This document shows positions 46,670 through 55,881 of a stretch of 64,000 bases of DNA, one piece after another. The position numbers and the translations under genes are program-made. Origin of the DNA: Pseudonocardia abyssalis (GTDB lineage: Bacteria; Actinomycetota; Actinomycetes; Mycobacteriales; Pseudonocardiaceae); assembly GCF_019263705.2 (NCBI RefSeq), contig NZ_JADQDK010000001.1:5580001-5644000 (forward strand), written 5' to 3'. The notes beneath the pieces were generated by a model that saw only the letters and a program-made list of their open reading frames with translations, did not search any database and had not been told where the DNA came from. Numbering within the stretch: position 1 is the stretch's first letter; every line of letters begins with the position of its first letter.

Positions 46670-47238
46670 CGGCGCCGCCACGTGACCTGCAGCGCGTCGC
46701 GCCGGACCGTCGAGCGGTTGCGGGTGCCGGAGTGCCACAGGTGCCCGTTGAGGACCACCGCGGACCCGGCCGTCAGGGCGATGCGCCGCTCGCCGGGCCA
46801 GGTGCGGTCGACCGTGTCGCCCGGCGCGGCGCGCTTCCAGACGTGCGTGCCCGGGACGACGCGGGTAGCGCCGCCGTCCTCGCTGACGTCGACGAGCGCG
46901 ACGATCGCCACGGCGACCTGCGGCTGCGGCGGTGGCGGCCCGCCGAAGTCGGCGTGCAGGGCCTGCGCGCCGAACCCGGGGTGCGGGGCGCGGACGTGCA
47001 GCGCGCCGCGGCCGGGGTCCGGCCCGAGCACGTGCTCGACCGCCGCGACCAGCCGCGGGGCCGTCCAGACCGCCTCGACCGCGGGCCCGCGCAGGTCGTC
47101 GACGTGCAGCGTCCCGCCGGGGCCGCGCGGGCCGTCGCGGTCCAGGGCGTCGGCCATCGCGGACCGGACGCCGTCGAGCGCGGCGGCGTCGAGGAGGTCG
47201 GGGAGCAGCAGGTAGCCGTCGGCGTCGAGCGTGGTCAC
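46666..47238 (-). CDS. Phytanoyl-CoA dioxygenase family protein
   Basis: 190 residues, small PhyH-type Fe(II)/2-oxoglutarate oxygenase. The double-stranded beta-helix carries LHADFGG (His-x-Asp) and [12 protein letters not shown] (distal His) for iron. Arg in [11 protein letters not shown] near the end would bind 2-oxoglutarate. Start is GTG 47238. It is translationally coupled to the DUF5946-like gene. The substrate is unknown; such short PhyH proteins often hydroxylate small molecules. Confidence 0.82.
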   Translation of the reverse strand: MTTLDADGYLLLPDLLDAAALDGVRSAMADALDRDGPRGPGGTLHVDDLRGPAVEAVWTAPRLVAAVEHVLGPDPGRGALHVRAPHPGFGAQALHADFGGPPPPQPQVAVAIVALVDVSEDGGATRVVPGTHVWKRAAPGDTVDRTWPGERRIALTAGSAVVLNGHLWHSGTRNRSTVRRDALQVTWRRR

Positions 47239-47346
47239 GCGCCGAGAGTGCGACCTGACAGCGGGTGGACGTCAAGCGGTTTCGGAACACCACCCCGTCG
47301 TGGCTCGTTGAAGGTGCAAGCGACACCGGAAGGGACGGAACCCGTC

Positions 47347-48198
47347 ATGAACGGCCTCAGGACCGCGCTGCTGCTCGGTGGGATGAGCGGGCTGGTGCTG
47401 CTCGTCGGGTCGATGTTCGGCCGGGCCGGGCTCGTGATCGCCGTCGTGGCCGCGCTGGCGATCAACGGGTGGGCGTACTTCAACTCCGACAAGGTGGCCC
47501 TGCGGGCGATGCACGCCCGGCCCGTCACCGAGCCGGAGCACCCGGCGATGTACCGGATCGTCCGCGAGCTCTCCCGCGCCGCGCGCCAGCCGATGCCGCG
47601 CCTCTACATCTCCCCGACGGCCGCCCCCAACGCGTTCGCCACCGGCCGCAGCCCCCGCCACGCCGCGGTCTGCGCCACCACCGGGCTGCTGGAGATCCTC
47701 GACGAGCGCGAGCTGCGCGCGGTGCTGGGCCACGAGCTCTCGCACGTCTACAACCGCGACATCCTCATCTCCTCGGTCGCGGGTGCACTCGCCACGGCCG
47801 TCGGCTTCCTGGCCAACATCGCGATGTTCTCCGGCCTGTTCGGCGGCAGCTCCGAGGACCGTCCCAACCCGATCGCGATGATCCTGATCGCCTTCCTCGG
47901 ACCGGTGGCCGCGGGGCTGGTGCAGATGGCCGTGAGCAGGTCGCGGGAGTACCAGGCCGACGCGAGCGGTGCGGCGCTCACGGGTGACCCGCTGGCGCTG
48001 GCGTCGGCGCTGCGCAAGCTGGCGGCGGGCACCCAGCTCGCCCCGCTGCCGCCCGACCCCCAGCTCACCGCCCAGTCGCACCTGATGATCGCCAACCCGT
48101 TCCGGGCGGGGGAGCACATGGCCCGGCTGTTCGCCACGCACCCGCCGATGGAGGACCGCATCCGGCGGCTGGAGGAGATGGGCCTGCACCGGCACTGA
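47347..48198 (+). CDS. htpX: Zinc metalloprotease HtpX
   Basis: 283 residues, M48-family membrane protease for quality control of membrane proteins. Two N-terminal TM helices (residues 5-40) precede the zinc site HELSH (129-133); two more TM helices follow, and [11 protein letters not shown] supplies the third ligand Glu. The ATG lies behind GGAAGGGACGG. Its neighbour on the left diverges. Usually induced by membrane stress; no operator is recognisable here. Confidence 0.94.
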   Translation: MNGLRTALLLGGMSGLVLLVGSMFGRAGLVIAVVAALAINGWAYFNSDKVALRAMHARPVTEPEHPAMYRIVRELSRAARQPMPRLYISPTAAPNAFATGRSPRHAAVCATTGLLEILDERELRAVLGHELSHVYNRDILISSVAGALATAVGFLANIAMFSGLFGGSSEDRPNPIAMILIAFLGPVAAGLVQMAVSRSREYQADASGAALTGDPLALASALRKLAAGTQLAPLPPDPQLTAQSHLMIANPFRAGEHMARLFATHPPMEDRIRRLEEMGLHRH

Positions 48199-48225
48199 CC
48201 GGTCGCCCTCTCCGGGGTGCGGCCC

Positions 48226-48789
48226 CTACGGGGTGCGGCCGAACCTCCCCAGCAGCTCCGCCTGCGCCCCGCTCCCGGCCGGGACCTCGACGCGCGGGCC
48301 GATCACCTCGATGCGGTGGTAGAGGGCCTCGGTCTCCTCGACGTACCAGGCCAGCAGCGCCTCGACGACCTCCGCGTCGAGCGTCTCGTCGGTGCCGAGC
48401 GCGCGGGCGAGGTCCCAGGCGTGCACCAGGTGGTCGGCCGAGAGCTGCAGCACGTACTCGCGCGCGGGCCGGTCGCCGAACGACAGGTGTGCGACCCCCT
48501 CCACGGTGCCCTCCGCGAGCACCGCGGCGAGCGCGGCGGCCGCGGCCTCGTCGTAGGTGGCGAGCGGGTCGGCGCCGAGCAGGTCCCCGTCGAACCGGTC
48601 GCCGACCTCGGCGATCGTCGCCCCGCCGAGCAGCAGCGGCGTCCACCGCTCCTCGTTGACGAGGTGGTCGACCAGGTCGCGCACGTCCCAGCCGGGGTTG
48701 ACGGTGGGTGCGGCCCAGCGGCCGTCGACGGCCTGCACGCGCTCGCCGAACGCGGCGCTGCACCGGGTGTAGATCTCACGGACGTCCAT
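48226..48789 (-). CDS. TIGR03086-type DinB/mycothiol-related protein
   Basis: 187 residues, all-helical DinB-like fold as in mycothiol-dependent maleylpyruvate isomerase. WDVRDLVDHLVNEERWTP and QLSADHLVHAWDLARALG carry the spaced His residues of the metal site. The N terminus MDVREIYTRCSAAFGERVQA fits the family start at 48789; an ATG at 48831 is in frame but unneeded. These proteins are common in mycothiol-producing actinobacteria; the substrate is unknown. Confidence 0.8.
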   Translation of the reverse strand: MDVREIYTRCSAAFGERVQAVDGRWAAPTVNPGWDVRDLVDHLVNEERWTPLLLGGATIAEVGDRFDGDLLGADPLATYDEAAAAALAAVLAEGTVEGVAHLSFGDRPAREYVLQLSADHLVHAWDLARALGTDETLDAEVVEALLAWYVEETEALYHRIEVIGPRVEVPAGSGAQAELLGRFGRTP

Positions 48790-48861
48790 CCGTCGATTGT
48801 GCGATGAGTCCGGGCCGGTGTCGTCGTCCATGCTGTGACACCCCTGCCGAAGGAGACCACC

Positions 48862-49407
48862 GTGGGACAGATCAAGGTCAGCGAGTTCATCACCCTCGAC
48901 GGGGTGATCGGGGCGCCCACCTTCACGTTCGAGTACCCGTTCACCGACGCGATGGGCGAGGCCATGGGCCGGCTGACCTCCGGGGGCTCGGAGGCGATCC
49001 TGTTCGGGCGCACCACGTGGGAGGAGTCGGGCCCGGCCTGGACCTCGCGCGACATGGCGGACGACCCCGGCGCCCCGTTCTTCAACGACACGCCCAAGTA
49101 CGTCGTGTCCGCGTCCCGCACCGACGCCGACGGCTGGGCGCACTCCTCGCTGCTCGGCGGCTACGACGCCGCGGCCCTGCGGAGGTTCAAGGACGGCATC
49201 GACGGCGGGATCTACTGCTACGGCAGCGGCACCCTCGTGCGCGCGATGCTCGCCGACGGCCTGGTCGACGAGCTGCACCTGTGGCTCTACCCGGTCGCGG
49301 TCGGCGACGGGCCGAAGCTGTTCCCGGAGGGGACGCGGTCGACGTTGAGGCTCGGCGGCAGCGAGTCGTTCGACAACGGCGTCGTGCACCTGACCTACAC
49401 GCCCTGA
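48862..49407 (+). CDS. RibD C-terminal/DHFR-like reductase
   Basis: 181 residues from GTG 48862 behind GAAGGAG. The N terminus [18 protein letters not shown], then LFGRTTWEE and [13 protein letters not shown], are typical of the YwjB/RibD-C dihydrofolate-reductase-like family. [31 protein letters not shown] follows. It probably binds NADPH; the substrate of this branch is unknown. It diverges from the DinB-like gene. Confidence 0.87.
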   Translation: MGQIKVSEFITLDGVIGAPTFTFEYPFTDAMGEAMGRLTSGGSEAILFGRTTWEESGPAWTSRDMADDPGAPFFNDTPKYVVSASRTDADGWAHSSLLGGYDAAALRRFKDGIDGGIYCYGSGTLVRAMLADGLVDELHLWLYPVAVGDGPKLFPEGTRSTLRLGGSESFDNGVVHLTYTP

Positions 49408-49414
49408 CCGGACC

Positions 49415-49746
49415 TCACCCGGCGCCGAGGTCGCGGATCTCGGCGTCGGTGCTCGCCTGCGCGGCGGTGGCGAACTCCAGTCTCGCCGCGAGCTGGTCGG
49501 TGTCGAGTGCGGCGAGGTGGGCGTGCAGGCGGTCGGTCAGCGGGGCGTAGAGCCGCGCGACCCGCTCCGGGCTCTCCGGCGTCGGCTCGACCAGCACCCG
49601 CCTGCGGTCGTGCGGGTCGGGCACGCGGCGGACGTGGCCGGCGGCCGCTCGATCATGCGGGACGCTGCCCCGCTCGTCAGGCCGACCCTCCTCGCGAGCT
49701 CGCCGGGGCTGCTCGGACCGTGCCGGGTCAGCCGGGCGATGGCCAC
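49415..49746 (-). pseudogene. MarR-family regulator, frameshifted
   Basis: One frame gives [19 protein letters not shown] followed by [14 protein letters not shown], the first part of a MarR winged helix. The expected continuation ([20 protein letters not shown], the wing) lies in another frame. The join at about 49653-49660 lacks some 7 nt that would encode the usual L-E-x after MIER. The C-terminal dimerisation part reads on to the stop. The N-terminal helix before VAIARLT is also missing, replaced by antisense P450 sequence. Not functional as it stands. Confidence 0.75.
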
Positions 49747-50311
49747 CTACGCCGAGCTCGCCGCGGCCGCGCTGGGCGAGGGGAGGACCGGGCTGGCCGC
49801 GGAGCTGCGCGGGAGGGTCCCCGCCGGCACGTCCACGGAGACCCTCCACTACCTGATGTTCACGCTGCTGTTCGCCGGGCAGCTCACCACCGAGGCGACC
49901 GCGGGGTTCGTGCTCGCCCACCTCCTGGGTGGGGCCCGCGACGGGACCCCCGCCGAGGACCTCGTCCACGACGTCCTGCACCGGCACCCGCCGGCCCCGT
50001 TGAGCCTGTGGCGGTTCGCGACGGAGGAGATCGTGCTCGGCGGCGTGACCCTGCCGGCGGGCAGTCCGGTGCTCGTCGACATCGAGGGGGCCAACGCGGC
50101 CGGGGCCGACCTGTCGTTCGGCGCGGGCCCGCACTACTGCACCGGCGCGCACCTGGCCCGGCTCGAGCTGCGCGTCCTGGTCGAGGTGCTGCGGGAGGAC
50201 TTCCCCGACGCCCGTCTCGACGTCCCGTTCGCCGACCTGCGGCAGGCGCGGCCCGCCGGGCTCACGGGGGCCCGTCTCACGGCGCGGCCGGCCTGCCTGG
50301 GGGCGTGCTAG
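49739..50311 (+). pseudogene. Cytochrome P450 remnant
   Basis: About 190 residues of a normal 400. The I-helix reads [19 protein letters not shown] and the haem-binding Cys motif [17 protein letters not shown] is intact. The ExxR motif is spoiled (DVLHRHPP), and about 20 residues between ANAAGAD and LSFG are gone. The whole N-terminal half is absent. The ATG at 49739 lies inside the antisense MarR remnant, so the two decayed genes meet at a deletion junction. A functional P450 is not possible. Confidence 0.82.
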
Positions 50312-50314
50312 GTT

Positions 50315-50330
50315 CGGTATAACTATACCG
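50315..50330. promoter_or_regulatory. Palindromic operator over map promoter
   Basis: CGGTATAACTATACCG has perfect 7-bp arms around a 2-nt centre. It contains TATAAC and TATACC, either of which could be the -10 box for the gene starting at 50336. A TetR- or MarR-type repressor would cover this promoter; the nearest candidate is the broken MarR gene. Confidence 0.65.
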
Positions 50331-50335
50331 GCGAC

Positions 50336-51127
50336 GTGAGGGTGCCCGTGATCGAGCTGAAGACGCCCGCGGAGATCGAGCGCATGCACGTGACCGGGCG
50401 GTTCGTCGCCGAGGTGCTCACCGAGATCGGCGGGCTCGCCGACGTGGGCGTCAACCTCCTCGACCTCGAGCACCACGCCCGCGCCATGATCCGGCGTCGG
50501 GGGGCCGAGTCGTGCTACTGGGACTACGCGCCGTCCTTCGGGAGGGGGCCGTTCCGCAACGTCCTCTGCCTGGCGGTCAACGACGCCGTCCTGCACGGCC
50601 TCCCGCACGACTACGTGCTGCGCGACGGGGACGTGCTCACCGCCGACCTCGCCGTCGGCATCGACGGCTGGGTGGCCGACTCGGCGCGCACGGTGATCGT
50701 CGGGACCCCCGCGGAGGAGGACCTGCGGATCGTCCGCGCCACCGAGGAGGCGCTGGAGGCGGCGATCGCGCTGGCGCGCCCGGGCAACCGCCTCGGCGAC
50801 ATCTCGGCGGCGATCGCGGCGGTGGCCCACCGCCACGGCTACCCGGTCAACGACCAGTTCGGCGGCCACGGCCTGGGCCGCACGATGCACGAGGACCCGC
50901 ACGTGTCGAACACGGGCCGGGCGGGCCGCGGCCTGAGGCTCCGGCCGGGCCTGACCCTCGCCCTCGAGCCCTGGTTCGCCCGCACCACCGACCGGATCGT
51001 CCACGACCCCGACGGCTGGACGATCCGGTCGGCCGACGGCTCGCGCACCGCCCACTCGGAGCACACCGTGGCCGTCACCGAGGACGCGCCGCTGGTGCTC
51101 ACCCGGCGCGAGTCGGAGCTGCGGTGA
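50336..51127 (+). CDS. map: Methionine aminopeptidase, type I
   Basis: 263 residues. It removes the initiator Met. All five metal ligands can be read: LTADLAVGIDGW (Asp), VADSART (Asp), GHGLGRTMHEDP (His), LALEPWF (Glu) and HSEHTVAV (Glu). The GTG at 50336 is only a few bases after the palindromic promoter (leaderless or nearly so); a second GTG at 50351 gives VIELKTPAEIERM. No ribosomal or secY genes are adjacent, so this is likely an accessory map copy. Confidence 0.92.
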   Translation: MRVPVIELKTPAEIERMHVTGRFVAEVLTEIGGLADVGVNLLDLEHHARAMIRRRGAESCYWDYAPSFGRGPFRNVLCLAVNDAVLHGLPHDYVLRDGDVLTADLAVGIDGWVADSARTVIVGTPAEEDLRIVRATEEALEAAIALARPGNRLGDISAAIAAVAHRHGYPVNDQFGGHGLGRTMHEDPHVSNTGRAGRGLRLRPGLTLALEPWFARTTDRIVHDPDGWTIRSADGSRTAHSEHTVAVTEDAPLVLTRRESELR

Positions 51128-51167
51128 CCCGCCGACCGCGGCAGCGCTGTCGTCCGGGGGATGCGGA

Positions 51168-51869
51168 TCATCCGCGGGCGGACGGTGCGGGCTCGTCGTA
51201 CTCGTCGTGGCGGCGCATCCAGAAGGAGAAGGGCGCCTGCGGCCACCCGTCCGGTACGTCCTCGCCCTCGATCTGGTCGCCGTACGGGGTCAGGGCCAGC
51301 AGGCCGGCGACGCTGCCGATGTGCCGCACCATCGGACCGTTCTGCAGGAAGTAGGTCCGGTAGACGTCGTCGCCGTCGCGCAGGAAGACGTTGATCGCGA
51401 ACCACTCCGTCGCGTCGAAGTCCTCGGTGAAGGAGTCGGTCGCGATCGTGTACCAGGGCAGGCCGGTCCAGCCCATCCGTTCGGCGTAGGCCCTCAATGC
51501 CTGCTGCGGTGCGGGCGAGGCCATCGCGAAGGTGACGTCGTGGGCGTGCAGGAGACCGAGTTCGGCCACCCCGTCCGCCCACGACGAGCACCCGACGCAC
51601 CCGGCGTCGGGCCACCCGCCGACCCCCTCCTCGAAGAAGAACCGGTAGAGGATCAGCTGGCTGCGCCCCTCGAAGAGCTCGAGCAGCGAGACCGGCCCGT
51701 CGGGACCCTCGAAGCGGTAGTCGCCCTCGACCCGGACCATCGGCATCCGCTTGCGCGCCGCGGTGAGCCGGTCGATCTCGGCGGCGACGGCCACCTCCTG
51801 CTCGTTCGTCCGGGCGACCGCCTCCTTCCAGTCGGCGAGGGACACGACGGGCGGCTTGGCGACGACCAT
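51168..51869 (-). CDS. DUF899 thioredoxin-like protein
   Basis: 233 residues with the DUF899 pattern. VSLADWKEAVARTNEQEVA is followed by YRFEGPDGPVSLLELFEGR, ILYRFFF, CVGCSSWADGV with two Cys, and the C-terminal YFLQNGPMVRHIGSV. The fold is thioredoxin-like and the CxxC could be redox-active, but no function is established. Convergent with map. Confidence 0.85.
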   Translation of the reverse strand: MVVAKPPVVSLADWKEAVARTNEQEVAVAAEIDRLTAARKRMPMVRVEGDYRFEGPDGPVSLLELFEGRSQLILYRFFFEEGVGGWPDAGCVGCSSWADGVAELGLLHAHDVTFAMASPAPQQALRAYAERMGWTGLPWYTIATDSFTEDFDATEWFAINVFLRDGDDVYRTYFLQNGPMVRHIGSVAGLLALTPYGDQIEGEDVPDGWPQAPFSFWMRRHDEYDEPAPSARG

Positions 51870-51938
51870 GGACCGGGACCGTAGTCGCGTGATCGCCGGG
51901 GCGCAGGACCGTGGCCCGGGCAGGTCAGGGCCGGTGGG

Positions 51939-52430
51939 TCACCGGTAGTTGGTGAACTGCAGCGCGATGCCGAAGTCCCGGCTCTTGAGCAGGGCGATGA
52001 CGGCCTGCAGGTCGTCCTTCTTCTTGCCCGAGACGCGCAGCTGGTCGCCCTGGATCTGCGCCTGGACGCCCTTGAACTTCTCGTCGCGGATGGCCTTGCT
52101 GATCTCCTTGGCCTTCTCCGCCTCGATGCCCTGCAGGATCTTGCCGTTGACCTTGTAGACCTTGCCCGAGATCGCCGGCTCGCCCGCCTCGAACGCCTTC
52201 ATCGAGATGCTGCGCTTGACCAGCTTCTCCTTGAACACCTCGACCGCGGCGAGCGCACGCTCCTCGGTCTCCGACTCGATCGTCAGCGCCTCCTCGCCCG
52301 CCCACTCGATGGACGTGCCCGTGCCGCGGAAGTCGAAGCGCTGCGAGAGCTCCTTCGCGGCCTGGTTGAGGGCGTTGTCGACCTCCTGGCGGTCGACCTT
52401 GCTCACGACGTCGAACGACGGGTCTGCCAT
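51939..52430 (-). CDS. yajQ: YajQ-family nucleotide-binding protein
   Basis: 163 residues, near full match to the YajQ pattern: [20 protein letters not shown] at the start, [34 protein letters not shown] and [12 protein letters not shown]. Homologues bind cyclic di-GMP and act as translation- or transcription-linked effectors in Xanthomonas. The role in actinobacteria is unclear. Start ATG 52430; about 80 nt of gap to the tRNA gene. Confidence 0.93.
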   Translation of the reverse strand: MADPSFDVVSKVDRQEVDNALNQAAKELSQRFDFRGTGTSIEWAGEEALTIESETEERALAAVEVFKEKLVKRSISMKAFEAGEPAISGKVYKVNGKILQGIEAEKAKEISKAIRDEKFKGVQAQIQGDQLRVSGKKKDDLQAVIALLKSRDFGIALQFTNYR

Positions 52431-52509
52431 GTGTCCTCCTGATCACCGGGGCCGGGGACGAACCCGGTTACCGGCTGTCGTATCCTTCTCCAGCGCCGAG
52501 GCGCACCGG

Positions 52510-52591
52510 GGCAGGTTGCCCGAGTGGCCAAAGGGAGCGGACTGTAAATCCGTCGGCTTAGCCTACGAAGGTTCGAATCCTTCACCTGCCA
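52510..52591 (+). tRNA. tRNA-Tyr (GTA)
   Basis: An 82-nt class II tRNA. The acceptor stem is GGCAGGT/ACCTGCC (52510-52516 with 52584-52590) with discriminator A and no encoded CCA. The anticodon loop CTGTAAA has GTA at 52544-52546. A long variable arm (about CGTCGGCTTAGCCTACG) and the TTCGAAT T-loop are visible. A TATCCT -10 box lies at 52481-52486. It borders the integrative element. Confidence 0.95.
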
Positions 52592-52600
52592 CACCCCGGT

Positions 52601-52642
52601 CTACGGCCCTCTGACCAGCTAGAACAGGTCAGGGGGCCGTAG
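52601..52642 (+). terminator. Terminator after tRNA-Tyr
   Basis: CTACGGCCCTCTGACC (52601-52616) pairs with GGTCAGGGGGCCGTAG (52627-52642), 16 bp with one G-U, followed by GTTTGT. Confidence 0.85.
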
Positions 52643-52719
52643 GTTTGTCCGGGCCCGCGTGATCAGCCGCCGATCGTCGTCCATGCCCGCGTCCATGGAT
52701 TTCTGCCTACCATAGCGGC

Positions 52720-53994
52720 GTGACCAGGGCAGGTGGCACGTCGGCGGACCGCAGGCGGGGCAGCGTGCGCGTCCGCGGCGGGTCACTCCAGGTCCGCGTG
52801 TTCGCCGGTGTCGACCCGGTGACGGCGCGCGACCGGTACCTGTCGGAGACGGTCCGCGGGACCGACCGCGCCGCGCGCCGGGAAGCGGACAAGGTCCTCG
52901 CCCGGCTGCAGGCGCAGGTCGACGGCCAGCGCTCCGCGCAGAGCACGGTGTCTCTGGAGTACGCCATCAACGAGTGGCTGAGCACCGTCGAGATCGAGGA
53001 CAGCACCCGCGACACCTACGTCGGCTACGTCGAGCGCACGATCCGCCCCGCGCTCGGCCAGGTGCCGATCTCGCGCATCTCCACCCGGATGCTGGAGACG
53101 CTCTACGCCGAGCTCCGGCGGTGCCGGGCCCGGTGCGGGGGGCGCTCGTTCGTCGTCCACCAGGTCGAGGGGCAGCACGACTGCGACCCGTCCGGCTGCC
53201 ACCCGCACGTCTGCCGGCCGATGGCGGCCTCGACGGTCCGTCAGGTCCACGCCGTCATCAGCGGTGCGTTGAGCGCCGCGGTGCGCTGGGACTGGATCAC
53301 GACCAACCCGGCCCGCGGTGCGCAGCGGCCCCGGCAGCTGCCGCCCCAGCCGGATCCGCCGTCGCCGTCGGACGCGGCACGGCTCGTCGACGGGGCATTC
53401 GCCGTCGACGACGACTGGGGCACGCTCGTGTGGCTGGTGATGACCACCGGGATGCGACGGGGCGAGGTCTGCGCGCTGCGCTGGTCGCGCATCGACCTGG
53501 ACACCGGCGTGGTCGACGTCCGCCGCAGCTACCGGCTGCGCCACGGCGTCGGGACGGAGAAGGACACGAAGACCCACCAGATGCGCCGCATCGCGCTGGA
53601 CACCGAGACCGTCGTCCTGCTTACCGAGCACAAGGACCGCTGCGCGCAGCGGCTGCGCGAGCTCGGGGCTGAGCTGGCCGATGACATGTACGTGTTCTCC
53701 AACTCCCGCCGCTTCGAGCCGACCACGCCGTGCTCGCCGCACTCGGTGTCGAGCCGGTACCGCAACCTCGCCCGCCGGCTCGGCATCGACACCCACATCC
53801 ACGCGTTGCGGCACTACTCGGCGACGGAGTTGCTGACCGCCGGCGTGGACCTGCGCACCGTCGCCGGCCGGCTCGGTCACGGTGGCGGCGGAGCCACGAC
53901 GCTGCGGGTGTACGCGGCGTGGGTGGCGGCGACCGATCGCCAGGCGGCGGAGATCCTGGGCTCCCGGATGCCCAAGCGCCCCGGCCGCAGCTGA
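52720..53994 (+). CDS. Tyrosine-recombinase integrase
   Basis: 424 residues. The N-terminal arm- and core-binding domains include VSLEYAINEWLSTVEIEDSTRDTY. An unusual Cys/His cluster (CRARCGG, HDCDPSGCHPHVC, residues about 128-168) could bind zinc. The catalytic domain has TTGMRRGEVCALRW (Arg I), HALRHYSATELL (His-x-x-Arg), GHGGGG and the Tyr nucleophile in LRVYAAW. The GTG start lies 6 nt behind TACCAT (leaderless). It begins 129 nt after the tRNA-Tyr gene, the likely attachment site, and its stop abuts the xis-like gene stop. Confidence 0.93.
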   Translation: MTRAGGTSADRRRGSVRVRGGSLQVRVFAGVDPVTARDRYLSETVRGTDRAARREADKVLARLQAQVDGQRSAQSTVSLEYAINEWLSTVEIEDSTRDTYVGYVERTIRPALGQVPISRISTRMLETLYAELRRCRARCGGRSFVVHQVEGQHDCDPSGCHPHVCRPMAASTVRQVHAVISGALSAAVRWDWITTNPARGAQRPRQLPPQPDPPSPSDAARLVDGAFAVDDDWGTLVWLVMTTGMRRGEVCALRWSRIDLDTGVVDVRRSYRLRHGVGTEKDTKTHQMRRIALDTETVVLLTEHKDRCAQRLRELGAELADDMYVFSNSRRFEPTTPCSPHSVSSRYRNLARRLGIDTHIHALRHYSATELLTAGVDLRTVAGRLGHGGGGATTLRVYAAWVAATDRQAAEILGSRMPKRPGRS

Positions 53995-54243
53995 TCAGCG
54001 CTGGTGGTCTGCTCGGTGGTGGCGGGCCGACTGCGTGCGGCGGGCGAGGTCGATGCAGCCACCGGACCTCGCCGCCTCCTCTGCCATCTCGATGACCGCG
54101 CCTGCTGGGATGACGTAGCGGCTCCGGATCCGGACCGCCGGGAACGCGTCCGCGCGGATCGACCGGTAGACGGTCGCAGCATCCACTCGCAGGATCTCGG
54201 CGACCTCGGCCACGGTGTAGAAGATGGGTCCGTTCGTCGTCAT
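53995..54243 (-). CDS. Excisionase-like HTH protein
   Basis: 82 residues from an ATG at 54243 behind GAGGGAG. A MerR/BldC-type helix-turn-helix is visible in FYTVAEVAEILRVDAATVYR, then IRADAFPAVRIRSRYVIP (the wing with the typical R-x-x-x-R). This size and its position end-to-end with the integrase fit a recombination directionality factor, though a small transcription factor is possible. The next 190 nt (54244-54435) hold no recognisable gene. Confidence 0.8.
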   Translation of the reverse strand: MTTNGPIFYTVAEVAEILRVDAATVYRSIRADAFPAVRIRSRYVIPAGAVIEMAEEAARSGGCIDLARRTQSARHHRADHQR

Positions 54244-54435
54244 GGCGGGCTCCCTCGGGTGCGTCTCCGAACGTCGCCGAGCTGCCGACATCCGTCCGAC
54301 GAGCGTGCCGAGCACCGGCGGCGGATGCGTGGTCGCGGGCAACGGCTCCATCGACCCCACGGAGGGATCCCGACCCGGTCGGTGGTCGCAGCGTTGCGGA
54401 TCCGTGGTCGTGGCGTTGCTGGGAACGCCGGAGCA

Positions 54436-55881
54436 TCAGGCCCGAACGGAGGGCGAGAGCCGCGGAGCGGGCGACCCGTGTCGTGGCCTGATGGCGGTCG
54501 TACCGCGGTCGAGGCCCGGGCGGGCTCGCTGTGCCTGGACCTTCCGGACGGCGCCTGGGCGCGACGCGGACCATCGGTCGACCACGTCCGCAGCTGCGTC
54601 CGCCGCGTCGGCTTGGTGGGTGCGGCCACCTTCCCGCTGCCACGCTGCGATCTCCCGGACCAGTACGGCCACCGCCACGGCCAGCACGATGACCGCGCCC
54701 AGGTCGTCGTCGGTCGCGACCCGCCGTTGCCGGATCAGCTGCCGCGCCATGCGGCGCAGACCGACACTCGACGGACCCGCCCGCCCGACGCTGCGACCCG
54801 GTGCCCTGGCGGCCCGGTCGAACAGGTCCGCCGCCTCCCCGAGGTCTCGTCCCGCACCCGGCCATCCGCGGAGCGCGGTCAGCAGGTCGCCGGTCGCGTG
54901 TCCGATGCCGTCGACGTCCTCGACGCCTGCGCCACGACGGGCCGCAGCCACCGCGCGGCGGGCCCGTGCGACCTGCCCGGCCGTGGCCGAACGACCGGTA
55001 GCGGATCCTCCGGCGCTGTCGGCCCAGCGCTGCAGCAGCTTGGGCAGGGACAGGTCCGCGGCGAGCTTGCTGCCGCTGTAGAACACGGGTTGACCCGCCG
55101 AGCTGAGGTCGTCGGGTCGCGCCACCTTGAACCCGATCGGATCGCCGGACGGGGCCCGCCGCAGCTCGGCCAGATACCCGGCGGCGCACAACGCCTGGAT
55201 GAATGCCTCGGCGCCGCTGCTCGCGATCGCGGCCTCGCGCACCGCACGCACCAGCCCCACCCGCGCCGGCTCCCGGCCCTGCCGTGTCGCCTTCTCGATC
55301 TCCCCACGCGACGGCGACCGCGCCGCGGTCCCATCGGCCGCCGCCGTCTCGGTCAGCGCGAGGCGTCGCTCGACCGCCCGCGCGGTCTCGCGCAGTCGCG
55401 GGTAGTCCCGGTACGGCCAGAACCGCCTGCCCGTGTCCTGCCGGACCAGCACGACGGCGATATGGATGTGGTCATCGGCGTGCCGCACGGCGAACCACCG
55501 CGGCCCGCCCGGGTCGTCCCGGCCCGCGATACCCGCACCGTCGAGCAGTTCGCGGGCGATCCCCACCCACTCGCCGTCGCTGAGCACCCGATCGTTGGCC
55601 GCGAGCCGGACCGAGCAGTGCCAGACGTACCCGCGCTTGCCGCTGTCGTCGCGGCGGTCGGGCAGCCCGGCGGCGACCGCTGGCGCGCGCAGGGCCGCGG
55701 CGAGCGGCCCGAGGTCCAGATCCCATGGACCCGTACCGGTCCGCGCCGGCTGCCATGCGGCGTCGAGGCCGTCCCAGCTCGCGATGACCCGCTGGTGTCG
55801 ATGCTCCTCGGCGCGGCCGGGGCCCATCAGGTAGGCGATCAGCCCGCCCGGACGCCAGCCGTGCACCACTTTGGTGATCAC
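54436..55881 (-). CDS. Relaxase/mobilization nuclease
   Basis: 481 residues. The N-terminal ITKVVHGWRPGGLIAYLMGP and the three-His motif HADDHIHIAV (His 134, 138, 140) mark a MobA/VirD2-like relaxase, which nicks oriT and carries the strand through conjugation. A candidate nucleophile Tyr lies in GLIAYLMG near residue 17. Residues about 400-425 form a hydrophobic segment (LGAVIVLAVAVAVLV), possibly a TM helix. Its start overlaps the mobC-like stop (ATGA). Confidence 0.88.
   Translation of the reverse strand: MITKVVHGWRPGGLIAYLMGPGRAEEHRHQRVIASWDGLDAAWQPARTGTGPWDLDLGPLAAALRAPAVAAGLPDRRDDSGKRGYVWHCSVRLAANDRVLSDGEWVGIARELLDGAGIAGRDDPGGPRWFAVRHADDHIHIAVVLVRQDTGRRFWPYRDYPRLRETARAVERRLALTETAAADGTAARSPSRGEIEKATRQGREPARVGLVRAVREAAIASSGAEAFIQALCAAGYLAELRRAPSGDPIGFKVARPDDLSSAGQPVFYSGSKLAADLSLPKLLQRWADSAGGSATGRSATAGQVARARRAVAAARRGAGVEDVDGIGHATGDLLTALRGWPGAGRDLGEAADLFDRAARAPGRSVGRAGPSSVGLRRMARQLIRQRRVATDDDLGAVIVLAVAVAVLVREIAAWQREGGRTHQADAADAAADVVDRWSASRPGAVRKVQAQRARPGLDRGTTAIRPRHGSPAPRLSPSVRA

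Noticed and set aside
48199..48225. GGGGTGCGGCC direct repeat as a terminator
   Set aside because: It is a direct, not inverted, repeat and gives no stable hairpin.
49507..50322. Two overlapping rightward frames as separate genes
   Set aside because: Only the frame with the haem Cys motif is P450-like; the other is its shadow.
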